IMG/VR virus record: IMGVR_UViG_3300032722_000004
Coordinates: 111,743 to 175,742 of that record
DNA length: 64,000 bases
Source of the DNA: a virus
Reading direction: 5' to 3' (one strand)
Shown here: positions 47,483-56,356 of the stretch, one piece after another
Layout of the letters: each line of letters opens with the position of its first letter
Numbering within the stretch: the stretch's first letter is position 1
The notes under the pieces: model-generated
Database searches by the model: none
Told to the model about the DNA's origin: nothing
What the model saw: the letters and a program-made list of their open reading frames with translations, nothing else
Translations under genes and position numbers: made by a program

Positions 47483-47932
47483 TTATTGTATGGCAGCTAT
47501 ACCTGTCTGTGTATTAAAGAATACGTTCAACACCGACGGCTGATTGAACGGCACGACTGCAATTTCAACTTCTACTAGAATACCATTTAATTGCGGGTAT
47601 ACGTTGACATACCCTAAGGAAAGTCTTGGATCCAATGATGCTATACGTCTGATTTCGTTTTGCAATTGAACTTGTGTGTCCGTCGTGTTAGGTTCAAAAA
47701 CAAAATCCCAGAGAAAGGTACCGTACTGTGGCTGTCCTACTTTTTGACCGTACGGTATGTTTAGTGCATTTATGAAATCTCTTATAACTAATTGAACATC
47801 TACCATACGGAACTTCTTGCCGATTACTAAAGAAGTTACTGTTCCGCCAGGACCACCATCAGGCCCATTTAGGACATTTGTGGTCTTTGGTAGACATGCA
47901 TCAATCGTGCTAAATCCAATATACTGTGCCAT
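47483..47932 (-). CDS. gp25: Baseplate wedge subunit gp25
   Basis: 149 residues, with the gp25 core: KKFRMVDVQLVIRDFINALN, then IPYGQKVGQPQYGTFLWDFV, FEPNTTDTQVQLQNEIRRIA and DPRLSLGYVNVYPQLNGILV. In T4 and in type VI secretion (TssE) this protein joins the wedge to the first sheath disc. The EIRRIASLDPR segment is the conserved helix. Gene order gp25-gp6 is typical. Confidence 0.9.
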   Translation of the reverse strand: MAQYIGFSTIDACLPKTTNVLNGPDGGPGGTVTSLVIGKKFRMVDVQLVIRDFINALNIPYGQKVGQPQYGTFLWDFVFEPNTTDTQVQLQNEIRRIASLDPRLSLGYVNVYPQLNGILVEVEIAVVPFNQPSVLNVFFNTQTGIAAIQ

Positions 47933-47952
47933 ACTTCTATTTAGCCCCTGTA

Positions 47953-50900
47953 TTATGCATTATTTGTTGGTCCCGTAATACCATCAAGTGAATTGTTCAG
48001 AGACGCAATGTTATTTGCAGTCGAGAGTTGCAATGCTTTGATTGCGGTAGCTGTTTGAGTTATAGGAGTAGTAGATACTGTTACAGGTGTTGTTTGTGCT
48101 AGATTAATTAATGACGTGCCAGCCCCTGTAATTGTAGATACTATGCCCTGAACTGTGCTTTTCAGTCCTGCAGTAGAAAGAGGAATTCCTGTGTTGATAG
48201 TAGAAGGTGGGTTAGGAAGACCAGTAGGTGCAGAAGCGGTGTTGCTTGTTTGGTCAGACACCGCTGCTGCTGTTCCATCACCCTCTTGTAGCAACGCCAA
48301 ATATGTTGGATCATTAATTACACTATTCCACTGAGCAAGCAGAACCGCTAATTGTGGATCGCCGGCCGGAAGGGTTTGTCGAGCAGACTCGTATGCCTTT
48401 CTCGCAGCCTCTGCTTTTTTATTGTACGCATCCAATTGATCAATTACGTCATATAACTTATTTCCTTGATCAACGAGTGACTGTGCGTCATTTACTGCAC
48501 TACTAGGAATTCCACCAACTAAATTTGGCATCGGTATGCCAGGATCACCTAATACGTTAGTAATTTGTGAGGTTATACTTGTTCTGTCTGTGGTGTTGAA
48601 ACCTATAACAGGCAACTTGATGCCGCTTGGTCCTGACGACAACGCAGCGATTGCCGATTGTAGGTCCGCTGCTGCACCAACTGATAGCCCTGAAGATGCT
48701 AAGCTGGTTAAACTGTTTAGACTATTAGGTAAACTAATAGGAGAAAGATTTAATCCTCCCATCACACTTGCCGTAGCAGCATTGATTGCACCAGTCAACT
48801 GTCCTACACCCGGAATTGCATTTACTGCATTTTTAGCATTATTGAATACCGATGACACTGCACTTATTCCTCCAGGTAAATTGCTTAACCCGCTAGCTAT
48901 AGTAGATGAGGTCGATGCTGCTGAACCTTGCTGAACAATCGAGGCTGCTGTAGATAGTCCGCCTATGCCTCCGCTAGCTATAGTTGCTCCGGCGCCCGCA
49001 ATTGCGCTTACTGAGTTTACGGCCGTTTGCACTCCGCTTGAAGTAGGATTAAGAGGATTGCTAGTAACTGAAGATAGTGTAACTGTAGCCGTCGTACTAG
49101 ATACACCGGTTACGCCGCCGATAGTAGTTGTGACAGAACCATATGAACTAGTTGCAGCGTTAACGATATTTGTGGCTTTGCTTGCGAGAGTAGATACGGC
49201 CGCGATAGAACCAGTTATTCCGCCCACTGAATTGTTGATAGAGCCTACTGCTCCGTTGACTGAACCTGCAATTTTAGTCAATGACGTTAGTGCGCCGGCC
49301 GCGCCTGCAAGCGATCCAGTCAACGTAGTAAAGTTTGCACTAATACCGTTTGAGCCAAAGATGCTAGAGGCATCCGAACTTACCGTAGTGCTTAGTTGAC
49401 CAGTTTGCTCTGACAATCCAGCAGCAGTAGCAGCATTATCTTTTGCAATTTGTGTGAGATTCTGTGGGACATTTGGTTTAAGAGGTTTAAATGAATTCTT
49501 GATCGCATCGAACGCTGAACCTGCAATACCTTTAGCTTGGTCTATTAAACCAGCCAAGGATGGAATTTTACCCATCGCAGTTAATGCATTTGAAATGCCG
49601 CCCAATCCACCTAAGGAAGTAGCCAAACCTGCTGCTGCTATACCAGATCCAATAGACTGTAGTGCTCCCGTAATGTTGCCCAATGCTGCGCCTGCTACAC
49701 CGCTCACTTGTTTTACAGCATCAGTTGTGGCCTCTACTCCGTTCGTTGTCGCGGACTGGACTAAACCAGCAACCGTTGCCGGAGATTCTGCTCCGGTTAG
49801 AACGCCGGCTGCTCCTAATGCAGTTTGTGACTTTTGCATGTTGGTAATTACGGTATTTGTTTGTGCAGTAATATTTTGGGTTAGGTTTGTTAAATCTTTT
49901 GCTCCAGGTGCACCAGTAAAGAGAGAAGACGGCATCGCATTCGTCAAATCAACACCGTTCTTAACTAGCCCATTTACAAGGGTATCTGCTCCGGGTTTAA
50001 GTACACCAGCACTAGCCAATGACGAAGGCGTGAGTGCAAATGAACCAATTGCTCCTACTTTTCCGGTTGCAGTTTCTACAACGGCAGCGCCCTGCTTTGT
50101 CGCTGCTGCTAGCGGCCCGGTAGCTGCTGCTGTAGCTGTTGCACCAAGCATTGCATTGGTAGTACCTTTATCCAGTGCAGTTGAGATGTTAGGTGCGTTT
50201 GTAGGCGCTGACGCTACTGTTGCTACCGCAGGAGGCGTGGCGCCGGTCGCTGCGCCAGCAGAGCTTGCGGCTGTTGCAGCCGGAGTTGGTGCTGCGGGAA
50301 GATTATCTGAAGCGCTAAGGCTGGTTTTCACATCTACACCTTGACCTGCATTAGCCCATGGCGCATGTGCTGGTGCCCTTGAGGCAATCGTAAGTAGTTT
50401 ACCGGGTGCAGCAAGGAATCCTTTTTCTTCATCGTATAAGGTGTCAGTTTGTGCATTTAGTGGAATATTGTCCACTGCCTCAGGTGTCGTGCTTGATTTT
50501 CCTGAATTAAGGTTTACTTTGGTGCCGTTAACGTATGCCTGACCTGATGCTGCTAACGAAGCGTCGCCGCCCGCAGCAAATGCAATGGCGCCGGCTGCTA
50601 ATCCAGTTATGTCACCGGTCGCAGAAGTTTTAAAGTCGCCGCCCGAACGCATCATAGTGTCGTCTTCAGAATTGGTATGAATTTGTTTTGCTTGGATATT
50701 TAAATTTTCCATTGCATGAATGTTAACGTCACGATCCGCATGTAAGTTCAGGTCACCTTGTGTTCGAATGTTCACTGAATTGGTTGAGTACATGTCAATG
50801 GTACCCTCTTTTCCTAATTCAATATACGATTGACCATTAGAGTGCAGAATCATTAATGTCTGACCGTCGTCGCTCATAAGAATCTGATGACCCAAAGCTG

Positions 50901-51744
50901 TTCGAATTCGAACTAGCTGGTCGCGGCCGATAATGTCGCCGTCGTCCATAACAATTGAGTGGCCGCCTCTGCGTGCTACAACCTGAAGTCCTTGCGGATT
51001 ATCTTGTTGCAATGATGCAGGTAGTGTAGTATCATCGTATCCACCTGTATATATGGGTCTGCCCGGAGTAGATACTCCCCAACCAACACGAGATACAGTC
51101 TCGCGTGATGCAGAGGATGATATAGGTCCGCGAATAGGGTCACGAATTATACCCTGTTGATTCATGATTGCTGCGGTATAGCTGTGAACCGGCCGGGCAG
51201 TATTTAAAAATTCTGCACTATCTGACTTCTTCTTGTCGTTAGTGTTCATATTAGTTACAGGAAGACGAGTTGCGCCTCCATAACTGTTTGCTTCACCCTC
51301 GTTAGTGAGAATATTATCTGATGATCCGATTGCAGGAACCATCTGTAATGATTCTGCTTCCGGAATAGCACCGATGTAGTACCCGTAGTTTTTATCACCA
51401 TTAACAAATATGCAGATTACCTGAGTACCGATGTCAGGCGGAGCTTGCCATTGTCCGTATGAGCTAGAATTAGATTTGTAAGTACCGTAACCGTCACTAT
51501 TCGCAGTTGCTTGCACCTTACCAAAAAAGCTACTTAGATAGCTTACAGTAATCCAATTTGTAGAGTCTTCTGGTTTGCTGGAGCTGTTAGGTTGTACCAA
51601 AGATACTCTAATACGACCAGATCGTGTCGGGTCAACATTATCTCTAACTACGCCTATTAGTGGTACAGTTTGTACACCAGACCCACCTTTACCAGGTTTG
51701 TCTGCTGCTATCTGACCTCTTGGTTTAAATGTATCAATTGGCAT
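47953..51744 (-). CDS. gp5: Baseplate hub / central spike protein, gp5-like, without a recognisable lysozyme domain
   Basis: Residues about 20-150 form the gp5/VgrG OB-fold: PLIGVVRDNVDPTRSGRIRV, then YGQWQAPPDIGTQVICIFVN and YGYYIGAIPE. Residues about 265-400 form the spike stem: VARRGGHSIVMDDGDIIGRD, LGHQILMSDDGQTLMILHSN, then VNIRTQGDLNLHADRDVNIH, a beta-helix-like repeat. I see no lysozyme motif, which T4 gp5 carries between these parts. The C-terminal 800 residues are Ala/Ser/Thr/Gly-rich low-complexity sequence (for example VNGAVGSINNSVGGITGSIA) that is unlike T4. The protein probably caps the tube and punctures the envelope. Confidence 0.85.
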   Translation of the reverse strand: MPIDTFKPRGQIAADKPGKGGSGVQTVPLIGVVRDNVDPTRSGRIRVSLVQPNSSSKPEDSTNWITVSYLSSFFGKVQATANSDGYGTYKSNSSSYGQWQAPPDIGTQVICIFVNGDKNYGYYIGAIPEAESLQMVPAIGSSDNILTNEGEANSYGGATRLPVTNMNTNDKKKSDSAEFLNTARPVHSYTAAIMNQQGIIRDPIRGPISSSASRETVSRVGWGVSTPGRPIYTGGYDDTTLPASLQQDNPQGLQVVARRGGHSIVMDDGDIIGRDQLVRIRTALGHQILMSDDGQTLMILHSNGQSYIELGKEGTIDMYSTNSVNIRTQGDLNLHADRDVNIHAMENLNIQAKQIHTNSEDDTMMRSGGDFKTSATGDITGLAAGAIAFAAGGDASLAASGQAYVNGTKVNLNSGKSSTTPEAVDNIPLNAQTDTLYDEEKGFLAAPGKLLTIASRAPAHAPWANAGQGVDVKTSLSASDNLPAAPTPAATAASSAGAATGATPPAVATVASAPTNAPNISTALDKGTTNAMLGATATAAATGPLAAATKQGAAVVETATGKVGAIGSFALTPSSLASAGVLKPGADTLVNGLVKNGVDLTNAMPSSLFTGAPGAKDLTNLTQNITAQTNTVITNMQKSQTALGAAGVLTGAESPATVAGLVQSATTNGVEATTDAVKQVSGVAGAALGNITGALQSIGSGIAAAGLATSLGGLGGISNALTAMGKIPSLAGLIDQAKGIAGSAFDAIKNSFKPLKPNVPQNLTQIAKDNAATAAGLSEQTGQLSTTVSSDASSIFGSNGISANFTTLTGSLAGAAGALTSLTKIAGSVNGAVGSINNSVGGITGSIAAVSTLASKATNIVNAATSSYGSVTTTIGGVTGVSSTTATVTLSSVTSNPLNPTSSGVQTAVNSVSAIAGAGATIASGGIGGLSTAASIVQQGSAASTSSTIASGLSNLPGGISAVSSVFNNAKNAVNAIPGVGQLTGAINAATASVMGGLNLSPISLPNSLNSLTSLASSGLSVGAAADLQSAIAALSSGPSGIKLPVIGFNTTDRTSITSQITNVLGDPGIPMPNLVGGIPSSAVNDAQSLVDQGNKLYDVIDQLDAYNKKAEAARKAYESARQTLPAGDPQLAVLLAQWNSVINDPTYLALLQEGDGTAAAVSDQTSNTASAPTGLPNPPSTINTGIPLSTAGLKSTVQGIVSTITGAGTSLINLAQTTPVTVSTTPITQTATAIKALQLSTANNIASLNNSLDGITGPTNNA

Positions 51745-51759
51745 ACTGGTTTCTCGTTA

Positions 51760-54423
51760 TTAAGTTGTAGCTTCGGCTGGTTTTTGTTGTGCTGGTTGAG
51801 GTTGGCTTACTGTGCCGTTTTGGGCATCAGTTTGCGGAGCAGGCTTTAATCCAGTAGTAGGCGCTTGTTTGCTCGCATTAGTCGGTGATGGACCTGGATT
51901 TGAAGACTGTGATGCAGATGACGCTGCGTTAGAATCTACTGGAACCCCGTTGAACGGATTCACTGTCATCTCAAATGATTGAGTAAATTTTCCGCCAGAA
52001 AAAGTATTTTTTACTGTGTTTACTTGGTAACTAACCCCTTGAACTAAAGGATTTCCGTTAGCATCTTTGAGAATATTCACCGAATTCGGATATGTTTGAA
52101 AATATACTTTGTCATTTAGATTCATTAGTCCAGTCCCGTTACTAGTAGTATCATAATCTATCGCTTCATTGAAATTTATTTCAACAAACACCTGACCACC
52201 ATTGGGTGCAATACTATATCCATTCGGAGAATAGTGTGTATTAAAATGATTGTCTTGATTAGCCGTATCTTGTATTAGGAAATCTGGATCACCCAAAACA
52301 GATACGTGAACGTCTGAATAGGCTACTGGATTGTATAAACTGTCTTTGTAGCTAGCTACTGCTTCTGCTCCGTTACCTTGAGTGTTGGTGCTGGATTGGG
52401 GCGTGCTTTGCGCGGGAGCAGTAGTAGCAGTATTAGGTGCACCCTTTAAAGGGTCTGGGCCAGGTTGATTTAGTGCAGCCAAAAAATATCCATTATTAAT
52501 AGTATGTGAATATTCTGTAATCTCTGAATTTTTTCCTGTATACCAATACTGATATCTTTTATAAGGACCATAATATGGTTGAGTTGTACTAATAGCTGGA
52601 CTGTTAACGAGAGGTGTTTGATATTCCCGGATAACATATACTATATCAAATATCCAATCATGAATAATATTATCCCATCTAGGATTTTCTACCCGGACAC
52701 TACAGTTATACCAAACCGGATAAGTAGGGTTAGGGTTTGGTATAACTGTATTATCCCCGTTAGTTGAGTTGGTCGTATTAGAAGACAATGCGTCTGTTAC
52801 ATAAGTACTGGATGTTATTGTTTGGTCTATGCACTGTAAAATAGGCTGGGAAGCAAAAGTAATAGTCTTTATGTTGGGATTGTAAACTCCGGTAACCTCA
52901 GCCTTAGGATTAGATTGTGCGCTATTTGTTGCACCAGACATCGCTGCTTTTGCTTTGTTATTATCGGCTGGATTAATCATAGAAGCATTCGCAACAGTGG
53001 TTGCTGCGTTACCTTGATATTCAAATGTGTAGGCTATAGGATATTGTTGTGATGGTTTTTGACCATTACTGGTATTAGTTAGTTGTTGCTGTTTTGCGTT
53101 CAACTGACTAGCAAGGTCGCTCAAAACTTCACCAACGGTCGAACCTTTACATGTAAAATTGGGACTACCGTTTAGGTATCCGTATTTTGTACCGAATCCG
53201 GTAGAGCTTGCTAGGTAAGTTGCTTCTATGTCATACGTAGTGGTGCCTGCACCAAGCTTAAACCCGAATGTGTTTATATTAATATCATAATAAGTTTCAA
53301 AAAGGGCGCCGACGCCGCCAGCATTAGGATCTAGTGGAATACCATTAAATATTTCTTTGCCAGTTGCTAGTGTTCCATCTGGTAGATATCCAAAAAATCT
53401 AATACCCAAAATAAAAAGACTTTTTGTCGGATTGTCAGGTATATTAATGGCCGAACTGTAGTTGTTTATAACAGTTTGTGCTGTTTTTATTTTATCAATA
53501 AGCGAGAAACCATATGGTTCTGTAATAGTAAATTTTATATCAGAGTTTACCGCGGCGGCGCCAGACCCATTAGTAGACACTACATGATCAAAGGATAGAT
53601 TGTCAATACCATAATCAAAATCAATTCCGGGGGCGCGATTGGCAGGATTACCGCTTCCCCCGCTCTGTGCTATTAGGTAGGCGCCGCCGATTATCGGTTG
53701 ACCCGTATTGGAATTTATAAATGTATTTGTTTGCGCGGCGGTGTTTATAGAAGGGCTGTTCGCCAGTGACTGAGGAATCACATTTATACTTTGTTTTCCG
53801 CTCGCTAAAAATGCACTGTATGCATCAGGTGTTATCATATATAAACTTAATTGATATGTATAACTAGAAAGCTGACTTAATGGATTGTACAGGCGTTTTC
53901 CAGGTAGGTCTCCGTTGGGTGGCGTCGGCGCTGCTGCTGCCGCAGCAGACACGCTTGCGGGAGTTGGATTTGTTACTGATCCGGACGGATTTGCCGGTGA
54001 CGAAGGAGGTGCACCAGATGATCCTGCAGGATTTGACTGCGTGTTACCGCTATCATCATCTGATATCGGAGGAAGAGGTTTATCATTTGTCGCTGTTGGG
54101 GTTAGTGCGGCGGAGTTATCTGTAGGCGTAGGTTCTGGTGGTGTAGGTTTATATTGAGCCATGGCCTGTGCGTCTATTGAGGGGGATTGCATAACAAGAT
54201 TCATATTCAATGCTGATAGACTAGAAGCCAATGCACTATTACCGGCATCTATTGCTTCATTCGCCAAACTCCTCACGCCCGACATGGCCGCTTGCGCATT
54301 CCCTGCACTTAATAAAAGAGACCCGTTTGGATTATTAATAACATAGGAAACCCTTTGATACTCAGGATTATATTGAGCGATAACAGTATACCCATTAATA
54401 GTAGTTGTCACACTATCGACCAT
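51760..54423 (-). CDS. Baseplate hub-like structural protein (887 aa)
   Basis: The N-terminus (SVTTTINGYTVIAQYNPEYQ, RVSYVINNPNGSLLLSAGNA) is followed by a Pro/Thr/Ala-rich linker at about residues 90-170. A long globular part follows: SSYTYQLSLYMITPDAYSAF, RAPGIDFDYGIDNLSFDHVV, FILGIRFFGYLPDGTLATGK, then WDNIIHDWIFDIVYVIREYQ and GPYKRYQYWYTGKN. The C-terminus is again a Pro/Gln/Ala-rich tail. I cannot match it to a named T4 protein from sequence. Its place between the spike and gp53, and its size, suggest the hub protein (the gp27 role), but this is inference. Confidence 0.72.
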   Translation of the reverse strand: MVDSVTTTINGYTVIAQYNPEYQRVSYVINNPNGSLLLSAGNAQAAMSGVRSLANEAIDAGNSALASSLSALNMNLVMQSPSIDAQAMAQYKPTPPEPTPTDNSAALTPTATNDKPLPPISDDDSGNTQSNPAGSSGAPPSSPANPSGSVTNPTPASVSAAAAAAPTPPNGDLPGKRLYNPLSQLSSYTYQLSLYMITPDAYSAFLASGKQSINVIPQSLANSPSINTAAQTNTFINSNTGQPIIGGAYLIAQSGGSGNPANRAPGIDFDYGIDNLSFDHVVSTNGSGAAAVNSDIKFTITEPYGFSLIDKIKTAQTVINNYSSAINIPDNPTKSLFILGIRFFGYLPDGTLATGKEIFNGIPLDPNAGGVGALFETYYDININTFGFKLGAGTTTYDIEATYLASSTGFGTKYGYLNGSPNFTCKGSTVGEVLSDLASQLNAKQQQLTNTSNGQKPSQQYPIAYTFEYQGNAATTVANASMINPADNNKAKAAMSGATNSAQSNPKAEVTGVYNPNIKTITFASQPILQCIDQTITSSTYVTDALSSNTTNSTNGDNTVIPNPNPTYPVWYNCSVRVENPRWDNIIHDWIFDIVYVIREYQTPLVNSPAISTTQPYYGPYKRYQYWYTGKNSEITEYSHTINNGYFLAALNQPGPDPLKGAPNTATTAPAQSTPQSSTNTQGNGAEAVASYKDSLYNPVAYSDVHVSVLGDPDFLIQDTANQDNHFNTHYSPNGYSIAPNGGQVFVEINFNEAIDYDTTSNGTGLMNLNDKVYFQTYPNSVNILKDANGNPLVQGVSYQVNTVKNTFSGGKFTQSFEMTVNPFNGVPVDSNAASSASQSSNPGPSPTNASKQAPTTGLKPAPQTDAQNGTVSQPQPAQQKPAEATT

Positions 54424-54424
54424 A

Positions 54425-54751
54425 TTAGATTCCCAGTACCGTCTTTAGAGTAGACAATGTTGGTACATAGATCCCAGTACCTGCCGTAAAGTTGAAGTAC
54501 GGGTCCGGGCCGAGTAAATTAGGATTTCTAACTGCAAACACCCACCAAAGGCTTGCATTTTGATACAAGTCAAACGCTAATAAGTCGGGTCTATATTCGT
54601 ACACTGCTGTAATTTGCATATAAACATCTGTAGGATTCATAGGAAGTGGTCTATATGCAAGAACATCCAAATAATTGTTATTCACTATATTTGTATTAAA
54701 ATACGGACTCGATGCCGAATACAATCTTTGATTTTGCGTCGATGCGGCCAT
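54425..54751 (-). CDS. gp53: Baseplate wedge subunit gp53
   Basis: About 108 residues. The diagnostic block is VYEYRPDLLAFDLYQNASLW followed by WVFAVRNPNLLGPDPYFNF, the LysM-like region conserved in T4 gp53 and relatives, ending with IYVPTLSTLKTVLGI. The start is at 54751, where TAATG overlaps the stop of the upstream gene; an ORF start at 54757 would add two residues. gp53 links neighbouring wedges. Confidence 0.88.
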   Translation of the reverse strand: MAASTQNQRLYSASSPYFNTNIVNNNYLDVLAYRPLPMNPTDVYMQITAVYEYRPDLLAFDLYQNASLWWVFAVRNPNLLGPDPYFNFTAGTGIYVPTLSTLKTVLGI

Positions 54752-56220
54752 TACCAAAATCCTCCATTTGAATTATTTGTTCCGTCATATATTTTACCAG
54801 ACGCATAATCAGCAAGGCTGAAAATATTAGACACTTGGTTTCTACTGACAATCGGAACACAGCTTACTGACAACTGAATCTTTGACGGTACCCAAGTCAC
54901 TGTACTAGCTGATGTGGGTGTAGAGAATTGTGGTGGTGGGGTGGCTCCGCCCGGAGAAACTCCAGTAGTTGACAACCTAGCCGATGTAGGGCTTGACTTT
55001 AAATTAGTATTATTAGTAGGGGATGCCGGACGTGTTCCGGGTACAGAAGGTGCTGTAGTTTTAATATAGTCTACATCAGCTGGAAGAGCATAGTTAAATC
55101 CAGTAATAGCTAACGGATGATTTGAAAATTGGTAACTTCCCATACCGTATATAAAGCATAACGGAGGAGGAGTACCTGCTTTAGGGTTTTGATCTTGTCC
55201 ATAAAACATTTTAGTCATCGATCTAAAGAAATGTATTACAGCCAGTACATAGTTAGCTTCAGCAACATCCTGACAAGTAAATTCGCAGGTGAGTGTGATC
55301 GAATCAACTGAACTGCTAGTATACTGGAACATTTTATAGTTGGTGTGTACTAAGCTAGCCGCATCATAGCTAGCCGCATAATTTACCGAAATAGCAGGAG
55401 TATATGGAAATATAACACCATCAGTATCCACCAGTGGTGCTAAAATACCAGGATCTGAGCTTGTTTTATACAGATATGTTGCTCCCGGAGCCAATGCAAG
55501 TCTTACTCGCCAGTCACCTTGGCCTGCGGCATTTGCAGCAATTGACTGTGTTGCCTGTGACTGTGTATTTGCGACCAAACCTTGCAATCCTTTAGAACTG
55601 CCTTGAGCAGAAGGATCAGTAGAAAAGTCTGCCGGAAGAACAGCCGGCTGATTTGGTGGAATTGATGGTCCATCCGTGATTACAGGTGGTGTATCTACAA
55701 TAGTATTCTGTACTGAACTTACTACAGGTTGGTCAATTATTGGTGGTTGCGGAACTATAGTTACTTGCGGTTGATTTACTATCGGTTCATCAATTATTGG
55801 TGGTTGCGGAACTATAGTTACTGAACCTGGAGCAGGGGAACCGTTAACCACTACTTCTGAAACAGGTGTGGGTGCATCTGCAATTGAACCTTGAGGTGCA
55901 GTGGCTGCGGCTGTTTCGGCCGTTACGGTCTGTGTTGTAGCCGGATCTGATGAAGGTTGCGTTGTGGTTGCACTAGATGATAGCTGTTGCTGCACTTCGG
56001 TAATTGCCTGACTCAATCCGGCGGTTGCAGTGGCGCCTTCTGCTGCCGATATTTTTCCGGTGTTGACCGCATTAGTAATTTCGTCTTGAAACTGTGTAGG
56101 GTTTCTCGTGCTAAGGTCACTGTCTCCGATAGTTAAAGTATACCAGATAGGTGCGGTGCCGGGCCCTTCTGGGGTAATCGCCTCAATTTTAACATTAGGA
56201 CTAAGTTGTACGGTTGCCAT
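54751..56220 (-). CDS. Tail-tube-cap / baseplate protein (gp48/gp54-like)
   Basis: The N-terminal ATVQLSPNVKIEAITPEGPG is followed by a Pro/Thr/Gln-rich linker (about residues 90-220) with a repeated VTIVPQPPIIDxP unit. Residues about 230-400 form a globular part: WRVRLALAPGATYLYKTSSD, IFPYTPAISVNYAASYDAAS, LVHTNYKMFQYTSSSVDSIT, FTCQDVAEANYVLAVIHFFR. This pattern is typical of the tube-end proteins that sit on the baseplate in T4-like phages (gp48/gp54). I choose the ATG at 56220 since the ORF start at 56250 adds ten unconserved residues. The assignment to gp48 or gp54 is not settled. Confidence 0.72.
   Translation of the reverse strand: MATVQLSPNVKIEAITPEGPGTAPIWYTLTIGDSDLSTRNPTQFQDEITNAVNTGKISAAEGATATAGLSQAITEVQQQLSSSATTTQPSSDPATTQTVTAETAAATAPQGSIADAPTPVSEVVVNGSPAPGSVTIVPQPPIIDEPIVNQPQVTIVPQPPIIDQPVVSSVQNTIVDTPPVITDGPSIPPNQPAVLPADFSTDPSAQGSSKGLQGLVANTQSQATQSIAANAAGQGDWRVRLALAPGATYLYKTSSDPGILAPLVDTDGVIFPYTPAISVNYAASYDAASLVHTNYKMFQYTSSSVDSITLTCEFTCQDVAEANYVLAVIHFFRSMTKMFYGQDQNPKAGTPPPLCFIYGMGSYQFSNHPLAITGFNYALPADVDYIKTTAPSVPGTRPASPTNNTNLKSSPTSARLSTTGVSPGGATPPPQFSTPTSASTVTWVPSKIQLSVSCVPIVSRNQVSNIFSLADYASGKIYDGTNNSNGGFW
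55733..55821. repeat. Direct repeat of about 32 nt inside the linker of the tail-tube-cap gene
   Basis: The stretches starting at 55733 and 55790 are identical for about 32 nt and 57 nt (19 codons) apart. They encode two VTIVPQPPIIDxP units in the Pro-rich linker. The identity at DNA level points to a recent in-frame duplication. Confidence 0.75.
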
Positions 56221-56237
56221 GTAACAGAGATTCCTAT

Positions 56238-56245
56238 GATAAATA
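56238..56245 (+). promoter_or_regulatory. Late promoter octamer GATAAATA facing the gp55 gene
   Basis: Plus-strand GATAAATA in the divergent gap, 112 nt before gp55. It faces opposite to the motif at 56262-56269. It could give late expression of gp55 and the recombination genes, or be a chance match. Confidence 0.4.
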
Positions 56246-56261
56246 TACAATACTCTGATTG

Positions 56262-56269
56262 TATTTATC
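56262..56269 (-). promoter_or_regulatory. Late promoter octamer GATAAATA for the tail operon
   Basis: Minus-strand GATAAATA, 42 nt before the ATG at 56220, in front of the first gene of the cap-gp53-hub-spike-gp25-gp6 series. Confidence 0.65.
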
Positions 56270-56356
56270 GTTTCAAAAAATCGTCAAATTTACCCGTATA
56301 CTGTTGCAATACTGCAACAGTAATAGTATAATACCCTATAGTAAAGAGGATTACCA

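Noticed and set aside
47938-47945. GCTAAATA as a late promoter for gp25
   Set aside because: It lies only 6 nt before the gp25 start, which would leave no leader, and it has the weaker CTAAATA core.
49454-50344. A 296-residue plus-strand ORF inside the spike gene
   Set aside because: It is the reverse shadow of the Ala/Ser/Thr-rich part of the gp5-like gene; its Pro/Ala/Val composition is that expected from complementing such codons.
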